A stretch of DNA of 27,683 nt from CAZWEZ01 sp964632795 (GTDB lineage Bacteria > Pseudomonadota > Alphaproteobacteria > Rhodospirillales > 2-02-FULL-58-16): the NCBI GenBank assembly GCA_964632795.1, contig CAZWEZ010000047.1:1-27683 (forward strand). Direction: 5' to 3'. Shown here in pieces: positions 15,387 to 23,299 of the stretch. Both the position numbers and the translations under genes were made by a program. The notes below the pieces were generated by a model that was not told the origin of the DNA, did not search any database, and saw nothing but the letters and a program-made list of their open reading frames with translations. Each line of letters opens with the position of its first letter. The first letter of the stretch is position 1.

Positions 15387-16071
15387 CAGTAACGGCGTGA
15401 CCCAGACCTGGGATCCGGAGCGCTACGCCCGCAACGCCGGCTTCGTCGCCGAGCTCGGCGCCCCGGTGCTCGACCTGCTGGCGCCGAGGGCCGGCGAACG
15501 GATCCTCGATTGGGTTGCGGCGGCCGTTACGCGGGGCCTGGACGCCCGCCTCGTCGAAGGCCAGGAGTTGGACTTCGAGGCCGAGTTCGAGGCCGTCTTT
15601 TCGAATGCCGCGCTGCACTGGATGCACCCTCCCGAGGCGGTGATCGCCGGGGTCTGGCGGGCCTTGCGGCCGGGCGGCCGGTTCGTCGGCGAGATGGGCG
15701 GCGCGGGCAACGTGGAGACCATCACCCGGGTCCTGCTCAGGACCCTGGAGCGCCGCGGGATCGACGGCCGGGCCCTGTTTCCGTGGTACTTCCCGGCCCC
15801 CGGCGAATACCGGCGCAAGCTGGAGGAGGCCGGTTTCGAGGTCCTGGATATGGAGCTGTTCGAGCGTCCCACACCCCTTCCCGGCGACATCGACGGCTGG
15901 CTGGAGACCTTCGCCGAGAGCTTCGTCGCCGCCGTCCCCGGGGCCGCGCGGTCGGCTTTCGTGGCCGAGGTCCGCGACGCCCTGGCTCCGCACTTGCGCG
16001 ACGCCGACGGCCGGTGGACCGCCGACTACGTCCGCCTCCGCTTCCGCGCCCTCAAGGGGCAAGGGGGGTGA
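15370..16071 (+). pseudogene. Class I SAM methyltransferase lacking its SAM-binding motif
   Basis: The protein aligns by eye to trans-aconitate methyltransferase-like enzymes: WDPERYARNAGFVAELGAPV at the N-terminus, FEAVFSNAALHWM (motif post I/IV), LRPGGRFVGEMGG and PWYFPAPGEYRRKLEEAGFE. Between ERILD (43-47) and RGLDARLV (55-62) the family has LGCGDG, further strand/helix and an acidic SAM-ribose residue, roughly 27-30 residues that are absent here. The nucleotides at 15508-15521 read as one base short of encoding DLGCG, so an internal deletion and frameshift together left the frame open. The remaining 233-residue product should not bind SAM. The start at ATG 15370 overlaps the upstream gene; GTG 15397 is also possible. 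Confidence 0.8.
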
Positions 16072-16122
16072 AGGTATTTACTGTCCGCGGGCACCGCAAA
16101 GCGGCAACTTCCTTTTTATTAG

Positions 16123-16218
16123 CCACGGATGAACACGGATGAACGCGGATAAACAAGAGAAAAAAATCTATAAAACTTCCATTCTTGACTATCTGTGTTC
16201 ATCAGTGTTCATCCGTGG
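16123..16218. repeat. Palindromic repeat with CCACGGATGAACAC arms
   Basis: Two 29-bp arms (16123-16151 and 16190-16218) form an inverted repeat with three mismatches, around a 38-base AT-rich centre. Each arm contains two or three tandem GGATGAAC-type units. The CCACGGATGAACAC motif is a dispersed intergenic palindrome I have seen in many unrelated bacterial genomes. It lies after the decayed methyltransferase and may be a MITE or end transcripts from both sides. Confidence 0.75.
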
Positions 16219-16236
16219 TGTTCTTCCCTTAACTTG

Positions 16237-16545
16237 CTAAAAACACGGAATATTTAGTTCGGGGCCGGGGGCCGTTGTTTCCGGGCGCCGGGCGGTTTTT
16301 TTGCGGGGTTTTTCGGGGCGCTCGGGGCCCCACACACGGTCGAAGTAGGTGTCGGCCTCGACGATCGCCGATTCGCGGGCCACCCTGTGGACGAACGGAT
16401 CGTCGTATCCGGTCCACGCCGCCTCGAGGGCTTCGCCGTCGACATGGATCGGGCAATAGTCTGGCCGGCGTTCCTCGCCCTCGTCGTCCTTGCACGCGCG
16501 CACATTGGGCGGACAGTAGGCGCAACCGGGATCCTGGTATTTCAT
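16237..16545 (-). CDS. Short Cys-rich protein resembling the N-terminus of DUF1847
   Basis: The 102-residue protein begins MKYQDPGCAYCPPNVRACKD, then PDYCPIHVD, followed by VHRVARESAIVEADTYFDRV. This cysteine pattern and ARESA...VEA stretch resemble the N-terminal part of DUF1847 proteins, which are usually about twice as long and thought to bind metal. After residue 75 the sequence becomes Pro/Lys/Arg-rich (PERPEKPRKKTARRPE) and ends at the edge of the palindromic repeat region, so the gene may be truncated. ATG 16545 has a strong AAGGAGAG ribosome site, which supports it being real. The family call is tentative. Confidence 0.6.
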   Translation of the reverse strand: MKYQDPGCAYCPPNVRACKDDEGEERRPDYCPIHVDGEALEAAWTGYDDPFVHRVARESAIVEADTYFDRVWGPERPEKPRKKTARRPETTAPGPELNIPCF

Positions 16546-16640
16546 CGCGGCGTCTCTCCTTAAATCGCTGATTGGCGGCACGTTACGGGCCTTCCGCGAA
16601 GATAGGAAGTCGCTATTATGGTCTCGCCCTGGGAGGAACA

Positions 16641-17054
16641 ATGGCCGGAACCGCAAGGATCATCGGGATATTGCTAGCCGTGGCGGCCTGCGCCGTCCAG
16701 CCGGCCCGGGCCGAGACCTACGAGGTGGCGGTGTTGCAGGGCCTGAACAAGGTCACGGCGCGGGTGTCGACCATCGAGGCCCCGGTGGGCCGGGTGGTGC
16801 GCTTCGGGACCCTGGAGATCATCGCCCGCGTCTGCGACAAGCGGCCGCCCGAGGAAACCCCGGAAAGCTCGTCCTTCCTCGACATCTGGGAGATCCGCCC
16901 GGGCGAGCCGGCGATCAGCCTGTTTAGGGGCTGGATGTTCGCCTCCAGCCCGGCCCTGTCGGCGATGGAACACCCGGTCTACGACGTCTGGGTGCTGGAC
17001 TGCAGGAACAGCGGCACCGAAGACACCGACTACGAGGACGAGCCGAGCCAATAG
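16641..17054 (+). CDS. DUF2155 periplasmic protein
   Basis: This 137-residue protein has a signal peptide (ILLAVAACAVQPARA) and the DUF2155 core: LQGLNKVTARVSTIEAPVG, VRFGTLEIIARVCDKRPPEE and FRGWMFASSPALSAMEHPVY with DVWVLDC at the end. Two conserved cysteines may form a disulfide. The family is confined largely to alphaproteobacteria and has no established function; its usual neighbours are aat, accC and NDUFA12. ATG 16641 follows GGGAGGA at the right spacing. Its stop is 5 bases from the HupE-like stop on the other strand. Confidence 0.92.
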   Translation: MAGTARIIGILLAVAACAVQPARAETYEVAVLQGLNKVTARVSTIEAPVGRVVRFGTLEIIARVCDKRPPEETPESSSFLDIWEIRPGEPAISLFRGWMFASSPALSAMEHPVYDVWVLDCRNSGTEDTDYEDEPSQ

Positions 17055-17059
17055 GGAGG

Positions 17060-18202
17060 CTAGAAAACCGTCCGCTCGACGACCCAATAGAGGCCGGCCA
17101 GCGAGATGGCGGCGGAGCCCGGGACCACGACCCGGGCCCGGTACCAGGGCCGCTTGCGGAACCATATCCCGACGGCCAGGAAGGCAAGACCGATCACCGC
17201 CAGCTGTCCGAACTCGACGCCCAGGTTGAAGGTGACCAGCGCGGTCAGGAACTCGGAGCGGGGGAGGCCGATGCCGCTCAGCACCCCGGCGAAACCCATG
17301 CCGTGGAGCAGGCCGAAGCCGAACACCACCCCCACCCGCCAGGGTTTCATCGCCGAGGTGAGGATGTTCTCGACGCCGACGTAGACGATCGAGGCGGCGA
17401 TCAGGGGTTCGACGATGTAGGAGGGCAGGGAGATCACGCCGTAGATGGTCATGCCCAGGGCGATCGTGTGGGCGATGGTGAACGAAGTCACCTGCCAGAA
17501 GATAGGCTTCAACTTGAGGCTCAGCAGGAAAATCCCGAGGACGAACAGGATGTGGTCGAGACCCTTGGGGAGGATATGGGTGGAGCCCAGGACCAGGTAT
17601 TCGCCGGCGACTTCGGATCGCGACTTGGGGACGAACTTGCCGTCCAGGGCCAAGGGCTCGCTTCGGGCGCCGTTGGCGAGCCAGCTCGACCGGCCCTCCT
17701 TTTCCCCGCCGTGCCTGACGATCAGGATGTTGTCCCCGAATCCGGCCGCGTACGACCAGGTGAATTCCCGGGCATGCACGGGAATCTCGCCGCCGAAGGT
17801 GATCGTGGTTACCCGTGCCCGGCGCCGGTCCTCGACGTTGGGGACCTCGATGTCGATCAGCCGGGGCTGGACCGCCTTGCCGTCGAACATCACCTCGAGG
17901 CCGGCGACGAGTTGCGGCGCGAAGTCCTCGATCCGTTCGCCCAGGGCGTCGGGCTCCAGTTCCCGCAGGTCGTCGTAGCGCGCCGCGTTGGGCGACTGGG
18001 TGGTATCTTCGTGAAGCGGGCTGATGTCGGCCAGCAGGGCCTCTGCGTTGGCTCGGATCTCGATGGTGTAGGTGCCGTCGAGATCGAAGGTGACGGCGAC
18101 CACCGCCGGGCGCAGCTTGTGGGCCATGGCGGGGGACGCCCCAACCCCCAGGCAAAGCGCCATGGCGAGGAATGCGAGAACCCTGTTGACCCCGGGAGCC
18201 AT
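17060..18202 (-). CDS. HupE/UreJ-type membrane protein, probable metal permease
   Basis: The 380-residue protein has a signal peptide (LAFLAMALCLGVGA, cleavage after AMA), a soluble periplasmic domain of about 170 residues and a C-terminal membrane domain with six or seven segments. Membrane motifs are HILPKGLDHILFVLGIFLLS, TSFTIAHTIALGM, VGVENILTS and FGFGLLHGMGFAG, as in HupE/UreJ_2 proteins. Conserved histidines in the membrane suggest transport of nickel, cobalt or another divalent metal. No hydrogenase or urease gene is in the window. It is divergent from a DUF4198 gene, 42 bases apart, so the two may share a promoter region and a function. A longer upstream reading frame overlaps DUF4198 and is spurious. 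Confidence 0.83.
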   Translation of the reverse strand: MAPGVNRVLAFLAMALCLGVGASPAMAHKLRPAVVAVTFDLDGTYTIEIRANAEALLADISPLHEDTTQSPNAARYDDLRELEPDALGERIEDFAPQLVAGLEVMFDGKAVQPRLIDIEVPNVEDRRRARVTTITFGGEIPVHAREFTWSYAAGFGDNILIVRHGGEKEGRSSWLANGARSEPLALDGKFVPKSRSEVAGEYLVLGSTHILPKGLDHILFVLGIFLLSLKLKPIFWQVTSFTIAHTIALGMTIYGVISLPSYIVEPLIAASIVYVGVENILTSAMKPWRVGVVFGFGLLHGMGFAGVLSGIGLPRSEFLTALVTFNLGVEFGQLAVIGLAFLAVGIWFRKRPWYRARVVVPGSAAISLAGLYWVVERTVF

Positions 18203-18244
18203 GGGGATACACCCTAACAGAAGCAGATTGGAGACCGACAGAAA

Positions 18245-19060
18245 ATGGCCATACCCCGGAAATCGGCGGCGATCGCCGCCCTGGTGGTGGCGGTGTTGGC
18301 CACGGACGCGGCGCGGGGCCATGACTTTTACCTCGAGCCGACGCCTTTTCGGCCCAGGGTTTCGCAACCCGTCTCGCTGTCGCTGGTCGAGGTGAACGGC
18401 CTCCAGATCCAGACCATTCCCCACTACGGGCCGTCGGTCGAGGCGTTCGTGCTGGCCTCGCCCGATGGCCGCGTGCCGATCGAGGCGGTGACCGGCGACG
18501 ACCCGATTGCCGAAATCAACCCCGCGGCCGGCGGCTTCCATGTCATCGGGCACCAGACCAAGGGCCGGCGGGTCGAGCTGCCGCTGGAGAAGTTCCGCAA
18601 ATACGTCGAGGACAGGGGGCTCGACGAGGTCGCCGGCCTTTTGGGACCCGGCCGCCAGGACGCCCCTCCGGTACGCGAAATCTTCAGCCGCTACGCCAAG
18701 ACCATCCTGGCCGTCGGCGATCACCCGGCGGACCGCAATTTCGAGACCAGGTTGGGGTGGCGGATGGAACTCGTGCCTCACGGCAACCTCTACCGGTGGG
18801 AGTCCGCCAAACCGGTCTCTCTGGAATTGCTGTTCGAGGGCAAGCCGCTTCCCGGGGTCCTGGTCGTCGCCCACGCCCGCGACGATTGGGACGAGCAGAT
18901 CGAGGGCAGGACCGATGGCCGGGGACTGGTCGACCTGGCGATCCCCCACCCCGGGGCGTGGGTCGCCATGGCGGTCCATATGCAGCGGGGATCGGCCGCC
19001 ACCGACGTCGACTGGGAAAGCTTCTGGGCCTCCCTCCTGTTCGAGGCCGGCGGCGACTAG
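18245..19060 (+). CDS. DUF4198 periplasmic protein, possible metal-uptake partner
   Basis: The 271-residue protein has a signal peptide (IAALVVAVLATDAARG) and the mature start HDFYLEPTPF, with a leading histidine typical of DUF4198. Later features are GHQTKGRRVELPLEKFRKYV, an EIFSRYAKTILAVGD stretch, and a C-terminal immunoglobulin-like part with GKPLPGVLVVAH and GRGLVDLAIPHPGAWV. DUF4198 proteins often accompany nickel/cobalt or copper uptake genes; pairing with a HupE-like permease supports this, but the metal is unknown. Its stop TAG is part of the CTAG sequence duplicated by the 6.4-kb insertion, so the gene remains intact by one base. Confidence 0.8.
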   Translation: MAIPRKSAAIAALVVAVLATDAARGHDFYLEPTPFRPRVSQPVSLSLVEVNGLQIQTIPHYGPSVEAFVLASPDGRVPIEAVTGDDPIAEINPAAGGFHVIGHQTKGRRVELPLEKFRKYVEDRGLDEVAGLLGPGRQDAPPVREIFSRYAKTILAVGDHPADRNFETRLGWRMELVPHGNLYRWESAKPVSLELLFEGKPLPGVLVVAHARDDWDEQIEGRTDGRGLVDLAIPHPGAWVAMAVHMQRGSAATDVDWESFWASLLFEAGGD

Positions 19061-19075
19061 GGTGTGTACCCATAA
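19061..19075 (+). repeat. Left terminal inverted repeat
   Basis: GGTGTGTACCCATAA, directly after the CTAG that contains the DUF4198 stop codon. It pairs with the right end at 25423-25437 with a single mismatch. Confidence 0.8.
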
Positions 19076-19117
19076 ATGACGTCGTAATTAGATGATAACT
19101 TGAGGCACCGATGTCCG

Positions 19118-19369
19118 CTAAGTGCCTGAAAGCAGACCTCCGGCGGAGCTTCCGTCACTTCCGGGTGTAGTTCCCCCACCGTCACCGATTATGCTGAACG
19201 GCGCCCAGAAAATGGAGTGGGCATACGAAAACACGGTCTTGCCGGTCTCCGGGTCCACATAACCAGGGCCGTCGATCAGAGCCAGCATGGACCGCCTCAG
19301 GGCCTCGGCACGGGCCAGGGTATCGTTCTCGGCCTGCCGCCTGAACAGGTCCGTCGTCAGGGCCCTGGC
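19118..19369 (-). pseudogene. C-terminal remnant of a CHAT-domain protein
   Basis: On the minus strand an 83-residue open stretch reads ARALTTDLFRRQAEND, then AEALRRSMLALIDGPGYVD and KTVFSYAHSIFWAPFSIIGD. The SYAH..FWAPF ending is characteristic of CHAT domains, caspase-like peptidase modules. A stop codon lies immediately upstream in the same frame (19370-19372) and the catalytic His and Cys regions are absent, so only the tail survives. It is GC-rich, unlike the betA gene next to it, and so has a different origin. The 19370-19504 stretch that follows holds nothing I recognise. Confidence 0.72.
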
Positions 19370-19504
19370 CTACGCCACGCCGCAAGAGCTTGCTTCACGG
19401 TATCAGGTGCATGCCCCTTGGTATGACCGTGACAAACGCCCCTTTGGGCATTTACCGTGCGGCAGAACTCTCATCATGAATGACCAGTCTTGGGGGGCAG
19501 GTCA

Positions 19505-21205
19505 TTAGGTCTCTACCAATTTGCGGACAGGGGTGCTGACTCGCTGTTGGGTTTCCCAATTTGGAGCGACGTAGGCTTCTGCATTGGACGGTGTAAGAGG
19601 GGGCAGCCCCTTGATAACGTCGGCAGCCTTTTCTCCGACCATAATGGCTGCCGCATTGGTATTACCATTTGGCACAGTCGGGAAAATCGATGAGTCGACA
19701 ATTCTGAGACCATCGATACCGCGAACCCGGCATTCTGGATCAACGACAGCCAGTTCGTCATCGACGGCGCCCATTTTACAGCTACAGGTAGGATGATACG
19801 CGGTTTCTACGTTTTCCCGAACCCATGAATCAATCTCATCATCGGTTTGAACATGTTCGCCTGGATCAAGCTCTTTTCCGCGATACTCATCGAATGCAGG
19901 CTGAAGTCCGATTTCCCGTGTCAGGCGGAATGCCTTGCGATAGGCGTCTCGGTCACGCTGATCGCTCATATAGTTGAACACGATGGCTGGATGATCGAAC
20001 GGATCATTATTCTTGGCGCGAACCCATCCCCGGCTGCGCGACCTGTTGATGCCAAAATGTATCTGGTATCCTTCGGCATCGCTACCCCCCACCTTTCCAT
20101 CGTAACGCACGATGCAAGGAAGGAAATGGAATTGAATATTTGGCCATTTAACCCCGGCATCGGTGCGAATGAATCCTGTTGACTCAAAATGATTGGTTGC
20201 ACCTAATCCTGATTTGAACAACACCCAACGCGCTCCAATGAAGAATTTGCTGACTTTGCCCATATGTCTGTTGAGTGAAACGGGAAGCTTACATTCGTAT
20301 TGAATTACCGACTCGAGGTGATCCTGAAGATTCTCTCCAACGCCCGGCAGGTCGTGAAGCACCTCTATACCGGCATTTTTTAATACGCTCGCTGGCCCGA
20401 TTCCTGACAACTGCATGACATGGGGAGATCCAATTGATCCCGTAGACAGAATAACTTCTCGGCCAGCACGAACCTGTTGGGTCTGGCCATTTTTAATATA
20501 TTCTATTCCAACAGCTTTCTTTCCTTCGAGAATCACACGCTTTGTGAGTGCGTTTATGATTACTGTTAGGTTTTTACGGTTTAGAACCGGCTTCAAATAG
20601 GCATTGGCAGTGCTACAACGAACGCCATCCTTGACGTTCATGTCCATTTTTGACATGCCTTCCTGGCGATAACCATTGTAGTCGTCCGTTACCCCATATC
20701 CTGCTTCCTCGCCGGCGCGGATGAATGCCTCATAGAGCGGGTTTTTCATGCCGCTGCCGTTGCATGAGTACAGAGGGCCATCGCCGCCTCGGTATTCATC
20801 AGCCCCATAGGCGCAGGTTTCCGATTTTTTGAAATAGGGCAGGCAATCTCGATAAGCCCATCCCTTTGCGCCATGTTCTTCCCATCGATCGTAGTCGCAA
20901 GCGTTGCCACGAACGTAAATCATGCCGTTAATAGTCGATGAACCGCCTAGGGCCTTGCCTCGTGAAACGTCCGATCGGCGTCCATTCAGATGAGGTTCAG
21001 GTTCTGATAAGTAATACCAATTGTACTTCTTCATATTCATTGGATACTGGAGTGCCGTGGGCATCTGGATAAAGATGCTAGAGTCTTTGCCGCCGTATTC
21101 CACTAACAGAACCGAAATGTCGGCGTTTTCCGTAAGACGATTGGCTAATACGCAGCCAGCTGAACCTGCGCCAACGATGATGTAATCGAAAGTCTTGTTT
21201 TCCAT
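19505..21205 (-). CDS. betA: Choline dehydrogenase / GMC-family oxidoreductase
   Basis: This 566-residue flavoenzyme of the GMC family most likely oxidises choline to betaine aldehyde at the inner membrane, the first step to glycine betaine. It has the FAD-binding DYIIVGAGSAGCVLANRL (7-24), the GMC signature GKALGGSSTINGMIYVRGN, a second signature STGSIGSPHVMQLSGIGP, and the catalytic His471 in AYHPTCSCKMG with Asn in NGNTNAAA. Length and motifs fit BetA; other alcohol dehydrogenases of the family cannot be fully excluded. The gene is close to half GC, well below the flanks. No betB or betI is present. ATG 21205 has GAGAGGG about 10 bases upstream. Confidence 0.88.
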   Translation of the reverse strand: MENKTFDYIIVGAGSAGCVLANRLTENADISVLLVEYGGKDSSIFIQMPTALQYPMNMKKYNWYYLSEPEPHLNGRRSDVSRGKALGGSSTINGMIYVRGNACDYDRWEEHGAKGWAYRDCLPYFKKSETCAYGADEYRGGDGPLYSCNGSGMKNPLYEAFIRAGEEAGYGVTDDYNGYRQEGMSKMDMNVKDGVRCSTANAYLKPVLNRKNLTVIINALTKRVILEGKKAVGIEYIKNGQTQQVRAGREVILSTGSIGSPHVMQLSGIGPASVLKNAGIEVLHDLPGVGENLQDHLESVIQYECKLPVSLNRHMGKVSKFFIGARWVLFKSGLGATNHFESTGFIRTDAGVKWPNIQFHFLPCIVRYDGKVGGSDAEGYQIHFGINRSRSRGWVRAKNNDPFDHPAIVFNYMSDQRDRDAYRKAFRLTREIGLQPAFDEYRGKELDPGEHVQTDDEIDSWVRENVETAYHPTCSCKMGAVDDELAVVDPECRVRGIDGLRIVDSSIFPTVPNGNTNAAAIMVGEKAADVIKGLPPLTPSNAEAYVAPNWETQQRVSTPVRKLVET

Positions 21206-21311
21206 GTCTGTGAACCCTCTCGCTAAGATAAGATATTTACTTGGTCACATACTCATAAACCAAAACAAGCAAGTCACATCAAGTGGTTATACGAAAATCA
21301 CAAATCTGACA

Positions 21312-21659
21312 TGTCGCCGCGCGGGCGTCAGCCAGCCGGCGGTGGCCAAGGCCGTCGGCGTTTCCTTTCGCGCAGTGCAGCGCATCTGGCAAGCCCATCG
21401 CCTCCAGCCCCACCGCATCCGCACCTTCAAGAAGTCCAACGACCCCGCCTTCGCCGAGAGGGTCGAGGACATCGTCGGCCTCTACATGAGCCCGCCGGTC
21501 CATGCCGTGGTGCTGTCGATCGACGAGAAGAGCCGGATCCAGGCGCTCGATCACACCGAGGGCGGCCTGCCCATGAAGCCCGGAAAATGCGGCACCATGA
21601 CCCACGACTACAAGCGCCATGGCACGACCACGTTGTTCGCCGCTCGCAAACGGCTCAAA
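21312..21659 (+). pseudogene. IS630-family transposase fragment
   Basis: The frame encodes AGVSQPAVAKAVGVSFRAV, then RIWQAHRLQPHRIRTFKKSN, EDIVGLYMSPPVHAVVLSID and THDYKRHGTTTLFAA, all IS630 transposase motifs. It holds part of the helix-turn-helix region and only the first Asp of the DDE triad (in SIDEKSRIQALD); the rest is missing. The N-terminal part seems fused by deletion, because the arm between the first and second helix regions is far too short. The fragment is GC-rich against lower-GC surroundings, so it arrived separately. Confidence 0.85.
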
Positions 21660-21813
21660 CATAAGTTCAGCCACCCCAGATGTTCATTGCACCGGAGTCA
21701 CAGGGATAAGCCTTTAGTATCATTTCAGCATAAATCCAAAAACCAAAAAATCCAAGAAATTATTGGTTCGTATTCCGTTCCTAATAGGGGAAATTCTGAG
21801 TGATTCTAGCCTG

Positions 21814-21845
21814 TTGACAATTTTCGTATGAACTGCAATGTATTG
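21814..21845 (+). promoter_or_regulatory. Candidate promoter of the betaine-binding protein gene
   Basis: TTGACA (21814-21819) is a perfect -35 hexamer, followed 17-18 bases later by AATGTAT as a weak -10. A small inverted repeat GCAAT-GT-ATTGC overlaps it and could be a regulator site. The gene starts about 110 bases downstream, after a long leader. Confidence 0.4.
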
Positions 21846-21953
21846 CATTGCTAACCACGTTGTGGCGCGTAGCGGGGGACTAGGCCAACCGCAGCGCCGC
21901 TAAATGTAAGGGCCTGTGCGTAAACGGGTCCGTTCTAGAACAGGGGTTGAAGA

Positions 21954-22928
21954 ATGATATCCAAACGAATAGCGTTGATTGCGCTCGCTGTGGCCGGAAT
22001 TTCCATTTCTTCCGGGACGGCGTCCGGACAGACTCCGGAATCATCTGACCCAATACTGTTTTCAGTCAGTGATTGGACAGGAGTCTTTGTCTCCTCGCAT
22101 ATAATGGGGGGAGTCCTTGAATCAATGGGATACAATGTTGAGTATCGGCAGGTTGATTATTTCGGCCAGTGGCCGGCTCTTGAGACCGGAGACCTGACGG
22201 CTTCCATGGAAATCTGGGGCACGACAGCCGGTCAAGTCCTAAAAAAGGAGCTGGCGACCGGGAAGGTCGTGGATCTCGGCGAAACTGGCATGAATGCGAT
22301 CGAGGAGTGGTGGTATCCGCTATACGCCAAGGAAAAGTGCCCTGAATTGCCAGATTGGCGCGCCCTCTTGAAAGAAGATTGCGCAGCATCCTTTGCAACT
22401 CTCGAGACCTCGCCGAAAGGCCGCTATGTGGGTGGCCCCGCAGGCTGGGGCGGCTTTGACGAGGAACGCATAGAGGCACTCGGTCTTCCATTCGTCGTGC
22501 AGCACCCAGGTAGCGACACGGCGATGTTCGCCGAGCTCGAGGCCGCCTACCAGCGAAAGACACCTATCGTCCTTTGGGTCTGGAGCCCGCATTGGGCCCC
22601 ATCGAAATACGAAGGTGAGTGGGTGGAGTTTCCGAAATACACAGACGCCTGCTATGAAGACCCAGCTTGGGGAATGAACCCCAATAAGAAATATGACTGC
22701 GGCAAGCCCAGAGGCTGGATCAAGAAGGTTGGCTGGGCCGAGGGTGAGAAAAAATGGCCCTGTGCCTATGAAGCAATGCGAAAATATACCATGGACGATG
22801 TGACCATGAGCGATCTTATCGGCAAGGTCGACCTTGATGGAGAGTCTATCGAAGACGTAACCAAGGAGTGGATCGACAACAACAAAAACGTCTGGGGGCC
22901 GTGGACAAGTTGCAGCAGCGGTAACTAG
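21954..22928 (+). CDS. Glycine betaine/proline-type ABC substrate-binding protein
   Basis: The 324-residue protein has a signal peptide (IALIALAVAGISISSGTASG) and an OpuAC-type ligand-binding domain. Aromatic residues for the quaternary-ammonium cage are plentiful: VSDWTGVFVSS, SMEIWGTTAG, EEWWYPLYAK, GPAGWGGFDEE, IVLWVWSPHWAPS. The pattern fits glycine betaine, proline betaine or choline binding. It is probably co-transcribed with the permease 370 bases on. Two Cys residues in the C-terminal part (CYEDPAWG, YDCGKPRG) may bridge. The start ATG follows AGGGG about 9 bases upstream. The ligand is inferred from family and from the nearby betA. Confidence 0.88.
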   Translation: MISKRIALIALAVAGISISSGTASGQTPESSDPILFSVSDWTGVFVSSHIMGGVLESMGYNVEYRQVDYFGQWPALETGDLTASMEIWGTTAGQVLKKELATGKVVDLGETGMNAIEEWWYPLYAKEKCPELPDWRALLKEDCAASFATLETSPKGRYVGGPAGWGGFDEERIEALGLPFVVQHPGSDTAMFAELEAAYQRKTPIVLWVWSPHWAPSKYEGEWVEFPKYTDACYEDPAWGMNPNKKYDCGKPRGWIKKVGWAEGEKKWPCAYEAMRKYTMDDVTMSDLIGKVDLDGESIEDVTKEWIDNNKNVWGPWTSCSSGN

Positions 22929-23299
22929 CGCACTGCCGGAAACCAGGTGCACCCCATCGACTGGCAGAGCCGCGCGACGCCGCGCTTCTGCCTGAACCTT
23001 CCGTCTGCGTCTGTGCTTGCACAGACGCAGACGAGTGGTTCACTCGATGGGCTTCCAGGAGTTTGGAAACAGTCGCATAATTCCGGTCTTCGTGAACGTT
23101 CCGAATGAGTCAGTGCACTGGATCGCGACTGGCGGGGGAAACAGCGGGGGCCGCTGGGTGCCTGGTTGTCTCCCCGCCCGCCCTGGCCGGGTGCTTCGGA
23201 TAAATTCGGAGATAGATGTAGGTGTTCGTAAAAAGGCTCCATTGATTCCCTTTATGGGAAGCAGAGTCCTCGTAATCTTCGGAATTGGTGATCACTTGG
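22929..23299. other. Intergenic gap with a hairpin between binding protein and permease
   Basis: This 371-base stretch contains no convincing gene. At 23003-23032 it has a perfect 13-bp stem, GTCTGCGTCTGTG paired with CACAGACGCAGAC around CTTG, without a U-tract. Such a hairpin could protect the upstream mRNA end and lower permease expression. The rest, GC-rich around 23120-23190, looks like noncoding filler or a decayed insertion. Confidence 0.55.

Noticed and set aside
16085..16120. Intrinsic terminator after the methyltransferase
   Set aside because: CCGC-AAA-GCGG is only 4 bp with a distant T-run; too weak to call.
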